NCBI RefSeq assembly: GCF_000718775.1
Contig: NZ_JOCB01000125.1
Location: forward strand, 1 to 42,931
Source of the DNA: Streptomyces sp. NRRL S-31
GTDB taxonomy: Bacteria; Actinomycetota; Actinomycetes; Streptomycetales; Streptomycetaceae
Length of the DNA: 42,931 nucleotides
Reading direction: 5' to 3'
Part shown: one piece after another, positions 23,861 through 33,462 of the stretch
Layout: the number at the start of each line of letters is the position of its first letter
Numbering within the stretch: the first letter of the stretch is position 1
Notes under the pieces: generated by a model
The model's input: only the letters and a program-made list of their open reading frames with translations
The model's database searches: none
Told to the model about the DNA's origin: nothing
Program-made: the position numbers and the translations under genes

Positions 23861-24796
23861 TCAGGCGACGGTGACGACCGTCTTGCCGCGGCCCGTCCTG
23901 GCGGCCTGCGCGGCACCGGCCTGCTCCAACGGGTAGGTGGCGTCGACCGTGGGGACCAGCCGCCCGGACGCGGCCAGCTCGGCCAGGGCGCTCATGCCGA
24001 TCCGGTCGGCCTCGACGAACAGTCCGGCGGCGCGGACGCCTCGGCGGGCCGCCTCCGGCAGTGCGTCGGCGAGGGTGTGCGGCAGGGTCGTGACGATGAT
24101 GCCGCCGGGCTTGAGGCAGTCGAGAGCGCGCACGAGGTAGTCGCCCCCGACGGCCTCCAGTACCGCGTCCAGGTCACGGACGGTCCGCGTGAAGTCGGTG
24201 GTGGTGTAGTCGATCACGTCATCGGCGCCCAGCGAGCGTACGAAGTCGGCGTTGCGGGCGGAGGCCACGGCGACCACATGCGCGCCGTGTGCCTTGGCGA
24301 TCTGGACGGCCAGGTGGCCGACGCCGCCGGCCGCGCCGTTGATCAGGACGCGGCTGTCCTTGCCGATACGGGCGGTCTCCACCAGGGCCTGCCAGGCGGT
24401 CAGCCCGGCGAGCGGCAGGGCCGCGGCCTGCACATGGCCGAGATTCTCCGGCTTGGGCACGAAGGCGCGGGTCGGCGCGACGACGTACTGGGCGAAGGCA
24501 CCGTGGCCGTGCGGGAAGGGCAGCATCCCGAACACCTCGTCGCCCACCCCGTACAGGGTGACGCCGGCACCGACGGCCTCGACGGTTCCGGAGACGTCCC
24601 AGCCGAGCACGAACGGCGGTTCGCCGATGAGCGCGCCGGCCTCGCGGTTGTAGGTGTCGACCGGGTTCACACCCGCCGCGTGCACCCTGATCAGGATCTC
24701 GCCCAGGCCGGGCTCCGGAACGGGAACGGTGACGGGCTTCAGGACCTCGGGGCCGCCGAACTCGTCCTGGCTGATGGTGAGCATCGTGTCGTTCAT
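23861..24796 (-). CDS. NADP-dependent quinone-oxidoreductase-like protein (MDR superfamily)
   Basis: A 311-aa medium-chain dehydrogenase/reductase of the zinc-free quinone-reductase type. The N-terminal GroES-like part shows AAGVNPVDTYNREAG and GWDVSGTVEAVGAGV. The nucleotide-binding part has GAAGGVGHLAVQIAKAHGAHVVAVASA. The usual zinc ligands are absent. It probably reduces quinones or enones with NADPH in the cytoplasm. The start at 24796 follows GGAGG very closely, and ATG 24784 is the alternative. An upstream ATG at 24868 would overlap the start of the divergent regulator and adds residues unlike the family. The divergent GlxA-type regulator is a likely controller (inference). Confidence 0.85.
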   Translation of the reverse strand: MNDTMLTISQDEFGGPEVLKPVTVPVPEPGLGEILIRVHAAGVNPVDTYNREAGALIGEPPFVLGWDVSGTVEAVGAGVTLYGVGDEVFGMLPFPHGHGAFAQYVVAPTRAFVPKPENLGHVQAAALPLAGLTAWQALVETARIGKDSRVLINGAAGGVGHLAVQIAKAHGAHVVAVASARNADFVRSLGADDVIDYTTTDFTRTVRDLDAVLEAVGGDYLVRALDCLKPGGIIVTTLPHTLADALPEAARRGVRAAGLFVEADRIGMSALAELAASGRLVPTVDATYPLEQAGAAQAARTGRGKTVVTVA

Positions 24797-24854
24797 GCCC
24801 TCCACCGTCTGCCCATCGACGATCACCGGCAATGGCCGACAGGTCAATAGTCGA

Positions 24855-24867
24855 TAGAATTCTGCCA
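24855..24867 (+). promoter_or_regulatory. -10 box giving a probably leaderless transcript for the GlxA-type regulator
   Basis: TAGAAT (24855-24860) lies six bases before the A of ATG 24867, so transcription should start at or next to the start codon. There is no Shine-Dalgarno, which agrees with leaderless translation, common in actinobacteria. The preceding CAATAGTCGATAG is AT-rich and could bind the regulator in this short divergent region. Confidence 0.5.
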
Positions 24868-25862
24868 TGAACGATTCCGGGTGCGCTCCGCACCACGTAG
24901 CCGTCCTCGCCCTGGACGGGGTCTACCCCTTCGAACTGGGCATCCCGGCCCGGATCCTGGGTGCCGCCGAAGGCCGCTACGACGTCCGCGTCTGTTCGGC
25001 GGACGGCGGTCAGGTCGCCACCAACGCGGGCTTCACCGTCATGCCCGAGCACGGGCCGGACATCCTGGAGCAGGCCGACACCGTCATCGTCACCCCGATC
25101 GAGCCCACGCGTCTGACCCGCGACCTGCCCGCGCCCGTCGCGGCCGCGCTCACCCGGATCCGCCCCGGCACCCGCATCGCCTCGATCTGCACCGGCGGGT
25201 TCATCCTCGCCGCCGCTGGCCTGCTCGACGGACGCCCCGCCACCACCCACTGGGAATGCGCTGCCTACTTCCGCCGCTGGTACCCGCACATCCGCCTCGA
25301 CGAGGGCGTCCTGTTCGTCGACGACGGCACCGTCCTCACCTCCGCCGGTGCCGCCTCCGGCGTCGACCTGTGCCTGCACCTCATCCGCACCGACCACGGC
25401 AGCGAACTCGCCAACCGCGCGGCCCGCCGTTGCGTCGTACCGCCCTTCCGCGACGGCGGGCAGGCCCAGTACATCGACCGGCCCGTCCCCGACGACCCGG
25501 CCTCCTCCACGGCCGCCACCCGCCAGTGGGCCCTGGAGCACCTCGACGAGGCGCTCACCGTCCCGCGACTGGCCGAACACGCCCACATGAGCCTGCGCAC
25601 CTTCGCCCGCCGCTTCCGCGAGGAGACCGGCCTGCCACCCCGTCAATGGATCATCAAGCAGCGCCTCGACCGTGCCCGCCACCTGCTGGAATCAAGCGAC
25701 CTCGGCATCGACCGGATCGCCACCGACGTAGGCTTCGCCACCTCGGCCTCACTGCGCCAGCACATGGGCGCCGAACTCGGCGTCTCCCCGCTCGCCTACC
25801 GCCGCACCTTCCGGGCCGCCGCCGCGACCGCCCGGTCGGTCCGTGCCGAGGCATCCGCATAG
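24867..25862 (+). CDS. GlxA-family AraC transcriptional regulator (DJ-1/PfpI domain plus AraC HTH)
   Basis: A 331-aa regulator with a DJ-1/PfpI-type domain (residues about 8-185; VAVLALDGVYPFELGIPARIL) and a C-terminal AraC domain (about 225-320; LTVPRLAEHAHMSLRTFARRFREETGLPPRQWI and LGIDRIATDVGFATSASLRQHM). The elbow reads ICTGGFILA and keeps the cysteine that the other GlxA-type protein in the window lacks. It is divergent from the quinone-oxidoreductase gene with about 70 bases between starts, the arrangement of a local regulator. An MBL-fold gene follows on the same strand after 161 bases. Substrate or inducer is unknown. Confidence 0.92.
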   Translation: MNDSGCAPHHVAVLALDGVYPFELGIPARILGAAEGRYDVRVCSADGGQVATNAGFTVMPEHGPDILEQADTVIVTPIEPTRLTRDLPAPVAAALTRIRPGTRIASICTGGFILAAAGLLDGRPATTHWECAAYFRRWYPHIRLDEGVLFVDDGTVLTSAGAASGVDLCLHLIRTDHGSELANRAARRCVVPPFRDGGQAQYIDRPVPDDPASSTAATRQWALEHLDEALTVPRLAEHAHMSLRTFARRFREETGLPPRQWIIKQRLDRARHLLESSDLGIDRIATDVGFATSASLRQHMGAELGVSPLAYRRTFRAAAATARSVRAEASA

Positions 25863-26023
25863 CACGCCGGCCCCGATTGGCAGAGTCCTGGCGCTACTTG
25901 GCCGTCGCTCCGTTGCGTGACGTTCCGTCAGGCCGGACCGTGGACCCATGAACGATACGACGTCGACATACCGTTGCGGTGGGTTCCAGGCGACCGGCAC
26001 GACGCGGCAGGGGCGGTGAAGTG

Positions 26024-26872
26024 ATGACTCTCGGCTATGACGTCCTGGTGACCCTCCCCCCGCCGGCGGTGCTGCCCGACGGCACCTCCGTACGGCCGGT
26101 CCCGGCCTGGTCCCCGATCTCCTCCACCCTCATCCACGGCGAGCGCGACGCCATCCTGATCGACGCTCCGCACACCGAGGAGCGGGCCCGCGAGGTCGCC
26201 GACTGGGTGGCAGCGTCCGGCAAGAACCTGCTCGCCATGTACGCCACCCATGGCCACGGCGACCACTGGTTCGGCTTCGCGGAGGTGGCCAAGCGGTTCC
26301 CCGATGCGCGGATCCTGGGCACCAAGGGGACCGTGGCGCTCGCCCAGTACCATGCGACCAGCCTCATGGACTACTGGAAAGGCCAGTTCCCCGGCCAGCT
26401 CGTCAAGGACATCCTCGTGCCGACGGCGATCGACGACTACACCTTCGACCTCGAAGGCCATGAAGTCCGCTTCGTGGAGGCAGGCGACAGCGACACCCAG
26501 GACACCACCTTCGTCCACGTCCCCGACCTCGGTCTCGCGGTTGCGGGCGACATCGTCTACAACAGCGTCCACCTCGCCCTGGCCGGGGGCGATGCCCAGC
26601 GCCGCCGGGACTGGGTCACGGCCATCGACAAGATCGCGGCGCTGCGTCCGCAGGCCGTCGTCGCCGGGCACAAGGCCCCCGGAAGCGATGACGACCCCCG
26701 CCACCTCGACGAGACCCGCCGGTACCTCCGGGACGTCGAAGAACTCAGCGCGGTGGCACGGGACGCCAAGGAGTTCGCCGACCTGATGACGGCGCGGCAC
26801 CTCGCCCGGATCAACCCCACGATCCTCTTCCAGTCCGCCGAGCACATCTTCCCCGGCACCTCCGTCACCTGA
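26024..26872 (+). CDS. MBL-fold metallo-hydrolase (second)
   Basis: A 282-aa metallo-beta-lactamase-fold protein. The metal motif is THGHGDH (His76, His78, Asp80, His81). Further ligand positions lie in VEAGDSDTQDTTFVHVP, GDIVYNSVHL (Asp) and VVAGHKAP (His). The layout differs from the MBL protein at 4252 and resembles the group that acts on small lactone or ester substrates. There is no signal peptide. ATG 26024 was chosen because residues before it do not fit the family. The Shine-Dalgarno is weak (GGGGCGGTGAAG). It may share a transcript with the upstream GlxA-type regulator. Substrate unknown. Confidence 0.88.
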   Translation: MTLGYDVLVTLPPPAVLPDGTSVRPVPAWSPISSTLIHGERDAILIDAPHTEERAREVADWVAASGKNLLAMYATHGHGDHWFGFAEVAKRFPDARILGTKGTVALAQYHATSLMDYWKGQFPGQLVKDILVPTAIDDYTFDLEGHEVRFVEAGDSDTQDTTFVHVPDLGLAVAGDIVYNSVHLALAGGDAQRRRDWVTAIDKIAALRPQAVVAGHKAPGSDDDPRHLDETRRYLRDVEELSAVARDAKEFADLMTARHLARINPTILFQSAEHIFPGTSVT

Positions 26873-27266
26873 CACGGCGCCCGTCGCCGTCCGAGGGCCC
26901 GTCACGTCGTGAGCGACTGCGCGGCGGGCCCTCCGCCCGGCGCCGCGGAGGTCTCCTGCCACCCGCACGCGCACCCGCCCGGCCACGGCGCCAACCGCAC
27001 ATGTGTGGTGTATCCGGTGCAACATGTGCAGCAGATACGTACGACGAGGACATTCTGTCGGCCCCTCGTGCAGGTAAGCTCGTGGCCACACGTGTTCCTT
27101 GGATACCCTCAGAGGTGCACCACCCGAACTGCCGCGCGCAACTCGGCCGCCCAGGGCGGCCCGGCGGTGATGCGGGAGTCCGGACACGCACCACCGCATC
27201 GGTCCGGTTGCCGGCCGGCAGCCGGAGCCGGAACGACCTGCGGCTGCACACTGAGGAGGATCGGCC
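26873..27266 (+). promoter_or_regulatory. Regulatory region with two palindromes upstream of the beta-helix/AAA+ gene
   Basis: 394 bases with no gene. CACATGTG (26998-27005), a related AACATGTG (27021-27028) and ACACGTGT (27088-27095) lie within 100 bases. GGATACC follows the last one and may be a -10 box. AGGAGGA (27254-27260) is the Shine-Dalgarno of the next gene. This spacing suggests cooperative binding by one regulator. Confidence 0.45.
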
Positions 27267-30200
27267 GTGGCACGCACGACACTGACCGTGAGCCAGGACG
27301 GCGCCGGTGACCACTCGACCATCGCTGCCGCCCTGTCACGTGCCCGCGCGGGCACGGTCATCCGGCTCCGACCCGGCGTGTACGCCGAGAATCTCACCAT
27401 CCGCGCGCAGGTCACGATCGTGGCCGACGGTCCGAGGGGGTCGGTGGAACTGGCGCCCCGCAACGGCACGGCGGTGACCCTGGCCGCGGACGCCGTCCTC
27501 CTGACCGACCTGGTGCTGCGCGGCAACGAGGACGACCTCCCGGTGGTCGACGCGGTCCGCGGGCAGGTGGCCCTGGACGGCTGCGAGGTCGTCGGGTCCG
27601 GCTGGACGGCACTGCTCAGCCGGGGCACGGGGTCCCTGGCGATGCGCAACTGCCGGGTCACCAACCCGGACGGCGCGGGCGTGGTGGAGACCTCGGCGGT
27701 GGGCAGCGTCCTGGAGGACTGCACCCTGGAGCACATGGGCACCTCCGCCATCGTGATCAGCGAGGACGGGCGCATCGTCGTACGGGGCTGCACCCTGCGC
27801 GACGCCCGCGGCAACGGGGTCCTGGCCAACGGCCGCTCCGTGGGCCGGCTGGAAGGGTGCGACATCTCCTCCACCGACCGGCCCGCCATCGCCCTGGAGG
27901 ACTCCACCGGTGTCGGTGTGACCCGCACGACCGTGCACGACTGCGCGCTCGGCGTCTACCTGGCGAGTGCCGCACGGACCGAGCTGACCGGCGTACGGGT
28001 GCACGACACGACGGGACACGGTTTCGCCGTGGCCAACCGCTCGGACCCGCAGCTGTCGCGCTGCTCGACCATCCGCACCGGCGGCAGCGGGCTGTTCCTG
28101 ACCGAACGTGCCCGGGGCCGTTACGCCGACTGCGTCTTCGCCGAAGCCGCGCAGGCGGCCGTGCACATCGGGCAGTCCAGCGCGCCCCACCTGCTGAACA
28201 CCGAGGTCGAGGGCGGCGGCGAGTCCGGTTTCCTGCTGACCGACGAAGCCGAGGGGGAGATCGAGGGCGCGCACGTGTCGGGCACGCACGGTCCGGGTGT
28301 CGTCCTGCGGTCCGGGGCACGCCCCGTGCTGCGACGGGTACGGGTGACGGCCGCCCGCGACGCCGGCATCGTCGTCGGTGACCGCGGCAAGGGCCGCTTC
28401 GAGAACTGCGAGGTCCAGGAGAGCACGGGGCCGTCCGTACGGGTGGAGCCGGGCGGGCACCCGCAGTTCGGCGGCTCTTCCTTCAAGACGGCCGGCAAGG
28501 CGGGGGTGTCCGTGGCGCAGGGCGGCAACGCCTCCCTGCGCGACTGCGACGTGACCGGCAGTGCCGGTTCGGGAATCGCGGTGGACAACGGCGGCGACGT
28601 CTCCCTGACGCGCGTACGGGTCAGCGGCGCCCGCGCGCACGGTGTCCTGGTGTCGGCCGGCGGCAAGGGCTCCCTCACCGACTGCGTGCTCACCGGCAAC
28701 ACCGGTGACGGCATCCGCCTGGACGGCACCGCGCCCATCACGGTCACCGGCTGCACGGTGCACTCCAACCAGGGTGCCGGACTGCGGCACACCAGGCCGG
28801 GCCCGGCGCTGACGGTGGAGCGTCTGGACAGTTCGGACAACGGCCTGCCGGACGACTGGCGACCGGCGGAACCGGCCGCGGGCGGCGGCGAGACGGCGGG
28901 GGGAAATCCGGCCACGGCACCGCAGAGCGGGCCCCCGGCGGAGGGCCCGTTCGCCGAGCTGGACGCCCTGGTCGGTCTGTCGGGGGTCAAACAGCAGGTG
29001 AACATGCTGGTCAGCCTCGGCCGGCTGACCCAGCGCCGCGCCCAGCTGGGCATTCCCGCACCGCCGATGAGCCGGCACCTGGTCTTCGCGGGCCCGCCCG
29101 GTACCGGCAAGACCACGGTGGCCCGGCTGTACGGTTCGATCCTCGCCGGCCTCGACATGCTGCCGTCCGGGCACCTCGTCGAGGTGTCCCGGTCGGACCT
29201 CGTCGCGCAGGTCATCGGCGGCACCGCCATCAAGACCACCGAGGCCTTCCGCAAGGCGCTGGGCGGCGTGCTCTTCATCGACGAGGCGTACACCCTGCTG
29301 TCGGACAGCAAGGGCTCGGGTGTCGACTTCGGGCAGGAGGCCATCGACACCCTGGTCAAGCTGATCGAGGACCACCGGGACGAGGCGGTGGTCATCGTCG
29401 CCGGCTACTCCAAGGAGATGGAGGACTTCCTCTCCGCCAACCCCGGTCTGGCGTCCCGGTTCACCCGGACCATCGAGTTCGACAACTACTCCGTGGACGA
29501 ACTCGTCACCATCACGGAGAACATGTGCACGAGCCACAGCTACCGGCTCGCCCCGGAGACCCGGCAGGCGCTGCACGTGCACTTCTCCGGCATGCGCCGG
29601 GACGCGACCTTCGGCAACGGCCGGGCCGCACGCAAGGTGTTCGAGGAGATGGTGGACCGCCAGTCGCTCCGGCTGGCGTCCCTGCCGGACGCCGGCGAGT
29701 CGGACCTCACCCTGATGCTGCCCGAGGACGTGGGGGACGAGGAGGCGGCACAGATCCGCTCCGGCACCAGTGGGCCCGGTGAGAGCGACGTTCTCGCGGT
29801 GATCCGCGCCATGACCGGTCTGGAGGCCGTCAAGCGCGAGGTGGGCGGCATCGTCGACCTGCTGTCCGCCTACCGGCAGCGGGCCGCGGTCGGGCTGCCC
29901 ACCCCCCGTATCAGCCACCACCTGATCTTCTCCGGGCCGCCCGGCACCGGCAAGACGACCGTCGCCCGCCTCTACGCCGACCTGCTGCGCTCCTTCGGTG
30001 TCCTGCCGCGCGGCCAGCTCGTCGAGGTGGCGCGGGCCGACCTCGTGGGCCGCTACATCGGCCACACCGCCCAGCTGACCACCGAGGCGTTCCAACGAGC
30101 CCTCGGCGGCGTGCTGTTCATCGACGAGGCGTACACCCTGACACCGGAGAACTCGCCGCAGGACTTCGGCCGGGAGGCGGTGGACACGCTGCTGAAGCTG

Positions 30201-30608
30201 ATGGAGGACCACCGGGACGAAGTGGTCGTCATCGTCGCCGGCTACCCCGACGAGATGGGCCGCTTCCTGGAGTCCAACCCCGGACTGGCCTCTCGCTTCA
30301 CCCGCAGGATCGAGTTCGAGAACTACTCCACGGACGAGCTGCTCGCCATAGTCCAGGAGCAGGCCGGCACGGCCGGGTACGAGTGCGCCCCGGAGACGCT
30401 GGAGGCGCTGCGGGTCCATCTGGACGCCCTGCCGCGCTCGCGGTCCTTCGGCAACGCCCGTCTGGCCCGGCAGCTGGTCGAGCAGATGATGACGCGTCAG
30501 GCGGGACGGCTGGGCGGTGTGGCGAACCCGGACATGATCACGCTCACCCGGCTGCTGCCGGAGGACCTGCCCTTCCTCGCGGCGACGGCCGCCGAGACGC
30601 CGGCCTGA
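27267..30608 (+). CDS. Right-handed beta-helix protein fused to two CbbX/EccA-like AAA+ ATPase domains
   Basis: A 1113-aa cytoplasmic-type protein. Residues about 1-530 are a right-handed parallel beta-helix, built of about 20 short repeats with the pattern [20 protein letters not shown], as in pectate lyase/NosD-like helices. After a Gly/Pro-rich linker come two AAA+ domains of the SpoVK/CbbX/EccA type. The first has Walker [10 protein letters not shown] (about 610) and Walker [13 protein letters not shown] (about 668). The second has GPPGTGKTT (about 889) and [12 protein letters not shown] (about 948). The two domains are closely similar, so they arose by duplication. EccA-type ATPases serve type VII secretion, but the same ATPase family occurs elsewhere. 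GTG 27267 follows AGGAGGA by six bases. Confidence 0.9.
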   Translation: MARTTLTVSQDGAGDHSTIAAALSRARAGTVIRLRPGVYAENLTIRAQVTIVADGPRGSVELAPRNGTAVTLAADAVLLTDLVLRGNEDDLPVVDAVRGQVALDGCEVVGSGWTALLSRGTGSLAMRNCRVTNPDGAGVVETSAVGSVLEDCTLEHMGTSAIVISEDGRIVVRGCTLRDARGNGVLANGRSVGRLEGCDISSTDRPAIALEDSTGVGVTRTTVHDCALGVYLASAARTELTGVRVHDTTGHGFAVANRSDPQLSRCSTIRTGGSGLFLTERARGRYADCVFAEAAQAAVHIGQSSAPHLLNTEVEGGGESGFLLTDEAEGEIEGAHVSGTHGPGVVLRSGARPVLRRVRVTAARDAGIVVGDRGKGRFENCEVQESTGPSVRVEPGGHPQFGGSSFKTAGKAGVSVAQGGNASLRDCDVTGSAGSGIAVDNGGDVSLTRVRVSGARAHGVLVSAGGKGSLTDCVLTGNTGDGIRLDGTAPITVTGCTVHSNQGAGLRHTRPGPALTVERLDSSDNGLPDDWRPAEPAAGGGETAGGNPATAPQSGPPAEGPFAELDALVGLSGVKQQVNMLVSLGRLTQRRAQLGIPAPPMSRHLVFAGPPGTGKTTVARLYGSILAGLDMLPSGHLVEVSRSDLVAQVIGGTAIKTTEAFRKALGGVLFIDEAYTLLSDSKGSGVDFGQEAIDTLVKLIEDHRDEAVVIVAGYSKEMEDFLSANPGLASRFTRTIEFDNYSVDELVTITENMCTSHSYRLAPETRQALHVHFSGMRRDATFGNGRAARKVFEEMVDRQSLRLASLPDAGESDLTLMLPEDVGDEEAAQIRSGTSGPGESDVLAVIRAMTGLEAVKREVGGIVDLLSAYRQRAAVGLPTPRISHHLIFSGPPGTGKTTVARLYADLLRSFGVLPRGQLVEVARADLVGRYIGHTAQLTTEAFQRALGGVLFIDEAYTLTPENSPQDFGREAVDTLLKLMEDHRDEVVVIVAGYPDEMGRFLESNPGLASRFTRRIEFENYSTDELLAIVQEQAGTAGYECAPETLEALRVHLDALPRSRSFGNARLARQLVEQMMTRQAGRLGGVANPDMITLTRLLPEDLPFLAATAAETPA

Positions 30609-31395
30609 GAAGGCGGCCTGCGAGGTGTGCCCGGGACACCCGCGGACGGGCGAGGTGAAGGTCTCGATGCCCTGAGGCCCCCGGGCCCGCCCGCGGCGCC
30701 CTGCGGCAGGGCCGGGCGACCGCCTCGGCTGCGGGGCGACCTCGGCTGCGGGACGGCCCCGACGCTCCTGCCGGCGGGTGAAGGGGCCGGCGGGAGCGGT
30801 CCGACGGCGGCCGCCCGTCCGGGTGGGAGGCCGGCCCCGGCGCCCTGTCCGCCGCGGGCGGCGCGGTCCGTGACAGCCGCCGGCTGTGCGGCACACCCGA
30901 CGGTCACGAACCGCGCCGTGGACGGGCCGTCGGCCCGCCGGCGCCCGCCGTAGGGGTGACCGTGGCCGGCGATGCCGGACCGGCATCGAGTGATGACGGA
31001 TCTGTCTTGGACAGCCGGCGACGCCTTCTGTTCTGATGGGCCTGACCGGCCGCACGAGAAGCCACTCCCCGGCCCGGCCACTTGCCGGGCCCGGCGTCGG
31101 GCGGCTCACGCACGGCGTACCCCCGACGCCGGCGGCTTGCGCACCCCCCGACCACGGGTGCCCGAGCGCGTGAGCCGTCCCCGCCGCCGTCCGGTCCCGC
31201 TCCGGCGCCGGGACCCTTCCGGCCGGCAACCGCATAGGCGCGGGCCGCCGTCCACGGTTCCGGCGGAGCAGCCGCCGGTATCCGGAGGCCCGGCGCCGGC
31301 GATGTGCGCCCGCTTCCCGCGCCGCCACCGGCGGCACTCCCGGCACCCGCCACCGGCGGCAGCGCGAGCGCCCACCGGGGTGCCGGTCCGGGCCG
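30609..31395. other. Long gene-free region between convergent genes
   Basis: About 790 bases with no supportable gene. Long open frames on both strands are Arg/Pro-rich shadows. It holds a small hairpin GCCCTG-CGG-CAGGGC (30698-30712) that may terminate the beta-helix/AAA+ transcript, and a near-direct repeat CTCGGCTGCGGG (about 30723 and 30739). Its size is unusual for a convergent gap, so an eroded gene is possible. Confidence 0.4.
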
Positions 31396-31425
31396 GCCGG
31401 CGTCCCGGGCAGCCGGGACGCCGGC
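31396..31425 (-). terminator. Terminator of the SARP gene
   Basis: A perfect 13-bp stem (31396-31408 with 31413-31425, arm GCCGGCGTCCCGG) with a 4-nt loop begins immediately after the SARP stop codon on the - strand. Confidence 0.8.
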
Positions 31426-33462
31426 TCACGCGGCCGTCATCATGCGCACGTCGTCCACGCCGGGGTGCGCCACCTCCACGTGCTCCGCGGCCCGGCGGGC
31501 GGTCGCACGCGGAACTCCCGCGGGCCGCTGCCGCGCCCCGCGGTCGAGTTCGGCGGCGTAGGCGAGGACCAGGCGATGTGCCCCGTACCGGTCACGCCGT
31601 AGAGGGGTCAGGAGCCCGGAGCGTACGAGCTCCCCCAGCGCCGCGGTCGCCGCCTGTAGCGGCAGACCCGCCACGGCCGCCAGCTCCCCGGTGCCGAACT
31701 CGGCCGTTCGGTACGCGGGCAGCAGCCGGAAGATCCGCGCCGCGTCGGGACCCAGCGTGCGGTACGACGAGGAGAAGACGGCACGCAGGTCGTTGCCGCG
31801 GTCGTCGTCGCTGAACCCGTCGAGTCCTTCCCCGGCCGCGGCCAGTTCGGCCGCCGTCCGGCTCAGCGGCTGGTCCGGACGGCCCAGCACGCGGGCGGCC
31901 ACGATGCTCAGGGCCAGGGGCAGGCGACCGCACAGCTCGACGATCTCCTCGACCGCGCCGGCGCCCTCGTCGGGGCGGCCTACGCCGGCCCGTCGCAGGA
32001 AGCACCCGATCGCCTCCGTGGTGGAGGGCACGTCCAGACCGGTCAGCCGGGCCCCGAAGGCGGCGGCGAGTCCGCTCAGCCGCCGACGGCTGGTGATCAC
32101 CACCATGCACTGCGAGGCACCCGGCAGCAGCGGGCGGACCTGCTCCACGTCGGAAGCGTTGTCCAGCACGACCAGGATCCTGCGGGTGGCCAGCACACTG
32201 CGGAACAGGGCCGCCCGGGAGTCCGTCGTCTCGGGGATGCGCCACCGCGGCAGCCCCAGTGCCTCCAGGAACCCGTACAGCACCGCGCCCGGGTCCGACG
32301 GGCCCTTGCCGGACGTGAAGCCCCCGAGATCGGCGAACAACTGGCCGTCCGGGAAACGCGGCGCCACCCGGTGGGCCACGCGCAGCGCCAGCGCGGTCTT
32401 GCCGACACCGGGCATGCCGTCGATCGCCAGCACGGGCAGGGCCCCGCCGGTCTCCCCGGCGAGATCCAGCGCCTGCCGCACGGCATGTTCCCGGCCGGTG
32501 AAACAGGGCAGGTCCGCCGGCAGTTGGGCGGGCACCGGGTGCGCCGGTGGCGGGGTCCGGCGCTCCTCTTCCCGGGCGGGCCCCGGCCGTACGGCGCCAC
32601 CCGTACCCGTTCCCACCGCGGTGCCGGGGGCCGTTGCGACGGACGGCGACGGACGGGGGTCCTCCGTCCGGCCGCGCAGGACGCGCTCGTGCGCGGCACG
32701 CAGCTCCGCCCCCGGCTCCACGCCGAGTTCGTCCCTCAGCATCGTGCTCACACGCCGGTACATCAGCAAGGCCTCGGCCTGTCTGCCGTCCGAGGCGAGC
32801 AGGAGCATCAGCCGCGCCTGTAGTCGCTCGTCCAGGGGGTGACGCCGCGCCGCCTGGCGCACGGCCTGGAGGACGGAAGGAGGGGCGGCGCTGCACAGCG
32901 CGGCGTCCGCGGCCTCCGTCACCGCCGCGACGTACTCGAACTCCAGGGTGGCGAACAGCGGGTGGTCGCCCACGACGGTCTCCAGATCGGCCGCACACCG
33001 TCCCTGCCACTGCTCCAGAGCCGCACCGAAGCAGCTCACCGCCTCTTGCGCGCTCCCGGCGGTGACCGCGGCCCGGGCCCGTCGCAGCGAGGCGCGGAAC
33101 GCCAGCAGGTCGAGTTGGTCCGGGCCGACCCGCATCAGGTAGCCGCCGCCCTGCCGCACGAGCCACCTCCCAGGCGCCCTGGCCGGCAGTCCCGGTTCGA
33201 GCAGGCGCCGCAGCACACCGACGTACCGGTGCACCGCGTTGGCCGCGCTGCGGGGCGGGTCCCCCTCCCAGAGAAGGGCCACCAGTTCCGCCAGTGAGAC
33301 GGAACGGCCCGCCCGGGCGAGCAGCGCCGCCAGGACGAGCCGCTGCTGGCGGGGACCGAGCGGCAACTCCACCCCGGCCCGCCACGCGCGTACCGGGCCG
33401 AGGACGCGGAAGCGGACGTCGTCGCGCGGCTCGCTCCCCGCGGTGGGGTTTGCTGTGATCAT
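31426..33462 (-). CDS. AfsR/SARP-family transcriptional regulator with BTAD and NB-ARC domains
   Basis: A 678-aa regulator. Residues about 15-112 are the OmpR-type winged helix of SARPs (FRVLGPVRAWRAGVELPLGPRQQRLVLAALLARAG). Residues about 118-262 are the bacterial transcriptional activator domain (DERLQARLMLLLASDGRQAEALLMYRR). The NB-ARC ATPase follows, with Walker A GMPGVGKT (349-356) and RILVVLDNASDVEQV as Walker B. The protein ends after the winged-helix part of NB-ARC and lacks the TPR region of AfsR itself. SARPs activate secondary-metabolite or developmental genes. ATG 33462 follows GGAG by eight bases. It is divergent from the mercuric-reductase-like gene. No biosynthetic cluster is visible in the window. 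Confidence 0.93.
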   Translation of the reverse strand: MITANPTAGSEPRDDVRFRVLGPVRAWRAGVELPLGPRQQRLVLAALLARAGRSVSLAELVALLWEGDPPRSAANAVHRYVGVLRRLLEPGLPARAPGRWLVRQGGGYLMRVGPDQLDLLAFRASLRRARAAVTAGSAQEAVSCFGAALEQWQGRCAADLETVVGDHPLFATLEFEYVAAVTEAADAALCSAAPPSVLQAVRQAARRHPLDERLQARLMLLLASDGRQAEALLMYRRVSTMLRDELGVEPGAELRAAHERVLRGRTEDPRPSPSVATAPGTAVGTGTGGAVRPGPAREEERRTPPPAHPVPAQLPADLPCFTGREHAVRQALDLAGETGGALPVLAIDGMPGVGKTALALRVAHRVAPRFPDGQLFADLGGFTSGKGPSDPGAVLYGFLEALGLPRWRIPETTDSRAALFRSVLATRRILVVLDNASDVEQVRPLLPGASQCMVVITSRRRLSGLAAAFGARLTGLDVPSTTEAIGCFLRRAGVGRPDEGAGAVEEIVELCGRLPLALSIVAARVLGRPDQPLSRTAAELAAAGEGLDGFSDDDRGNDLRAVFSSSYRTLGPDAARIFRLLPAYRTAEFGTGELAAVAGLPLQAATAALGELVRSGLLTPLRRDRYGAHRLVLAYAAELDRGARQRPAGVPRATARRAAEHVEVAHPGVDDVRMMTAA

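Noticed and set aside
27267..30608. A type VII secretion locus
   Set aside because: The AAA+ domains are EccA-like, but no EccB, EccC, EccD, EccE, mycosin or WXG100 gene is present in the window.
27336..31346. 1336-codon open frame antisense to the beta-helix/AAA+ gene
   Set aside because: Shadow frame. The + strand product has a regular beta-helix and two intact ATPase domains.
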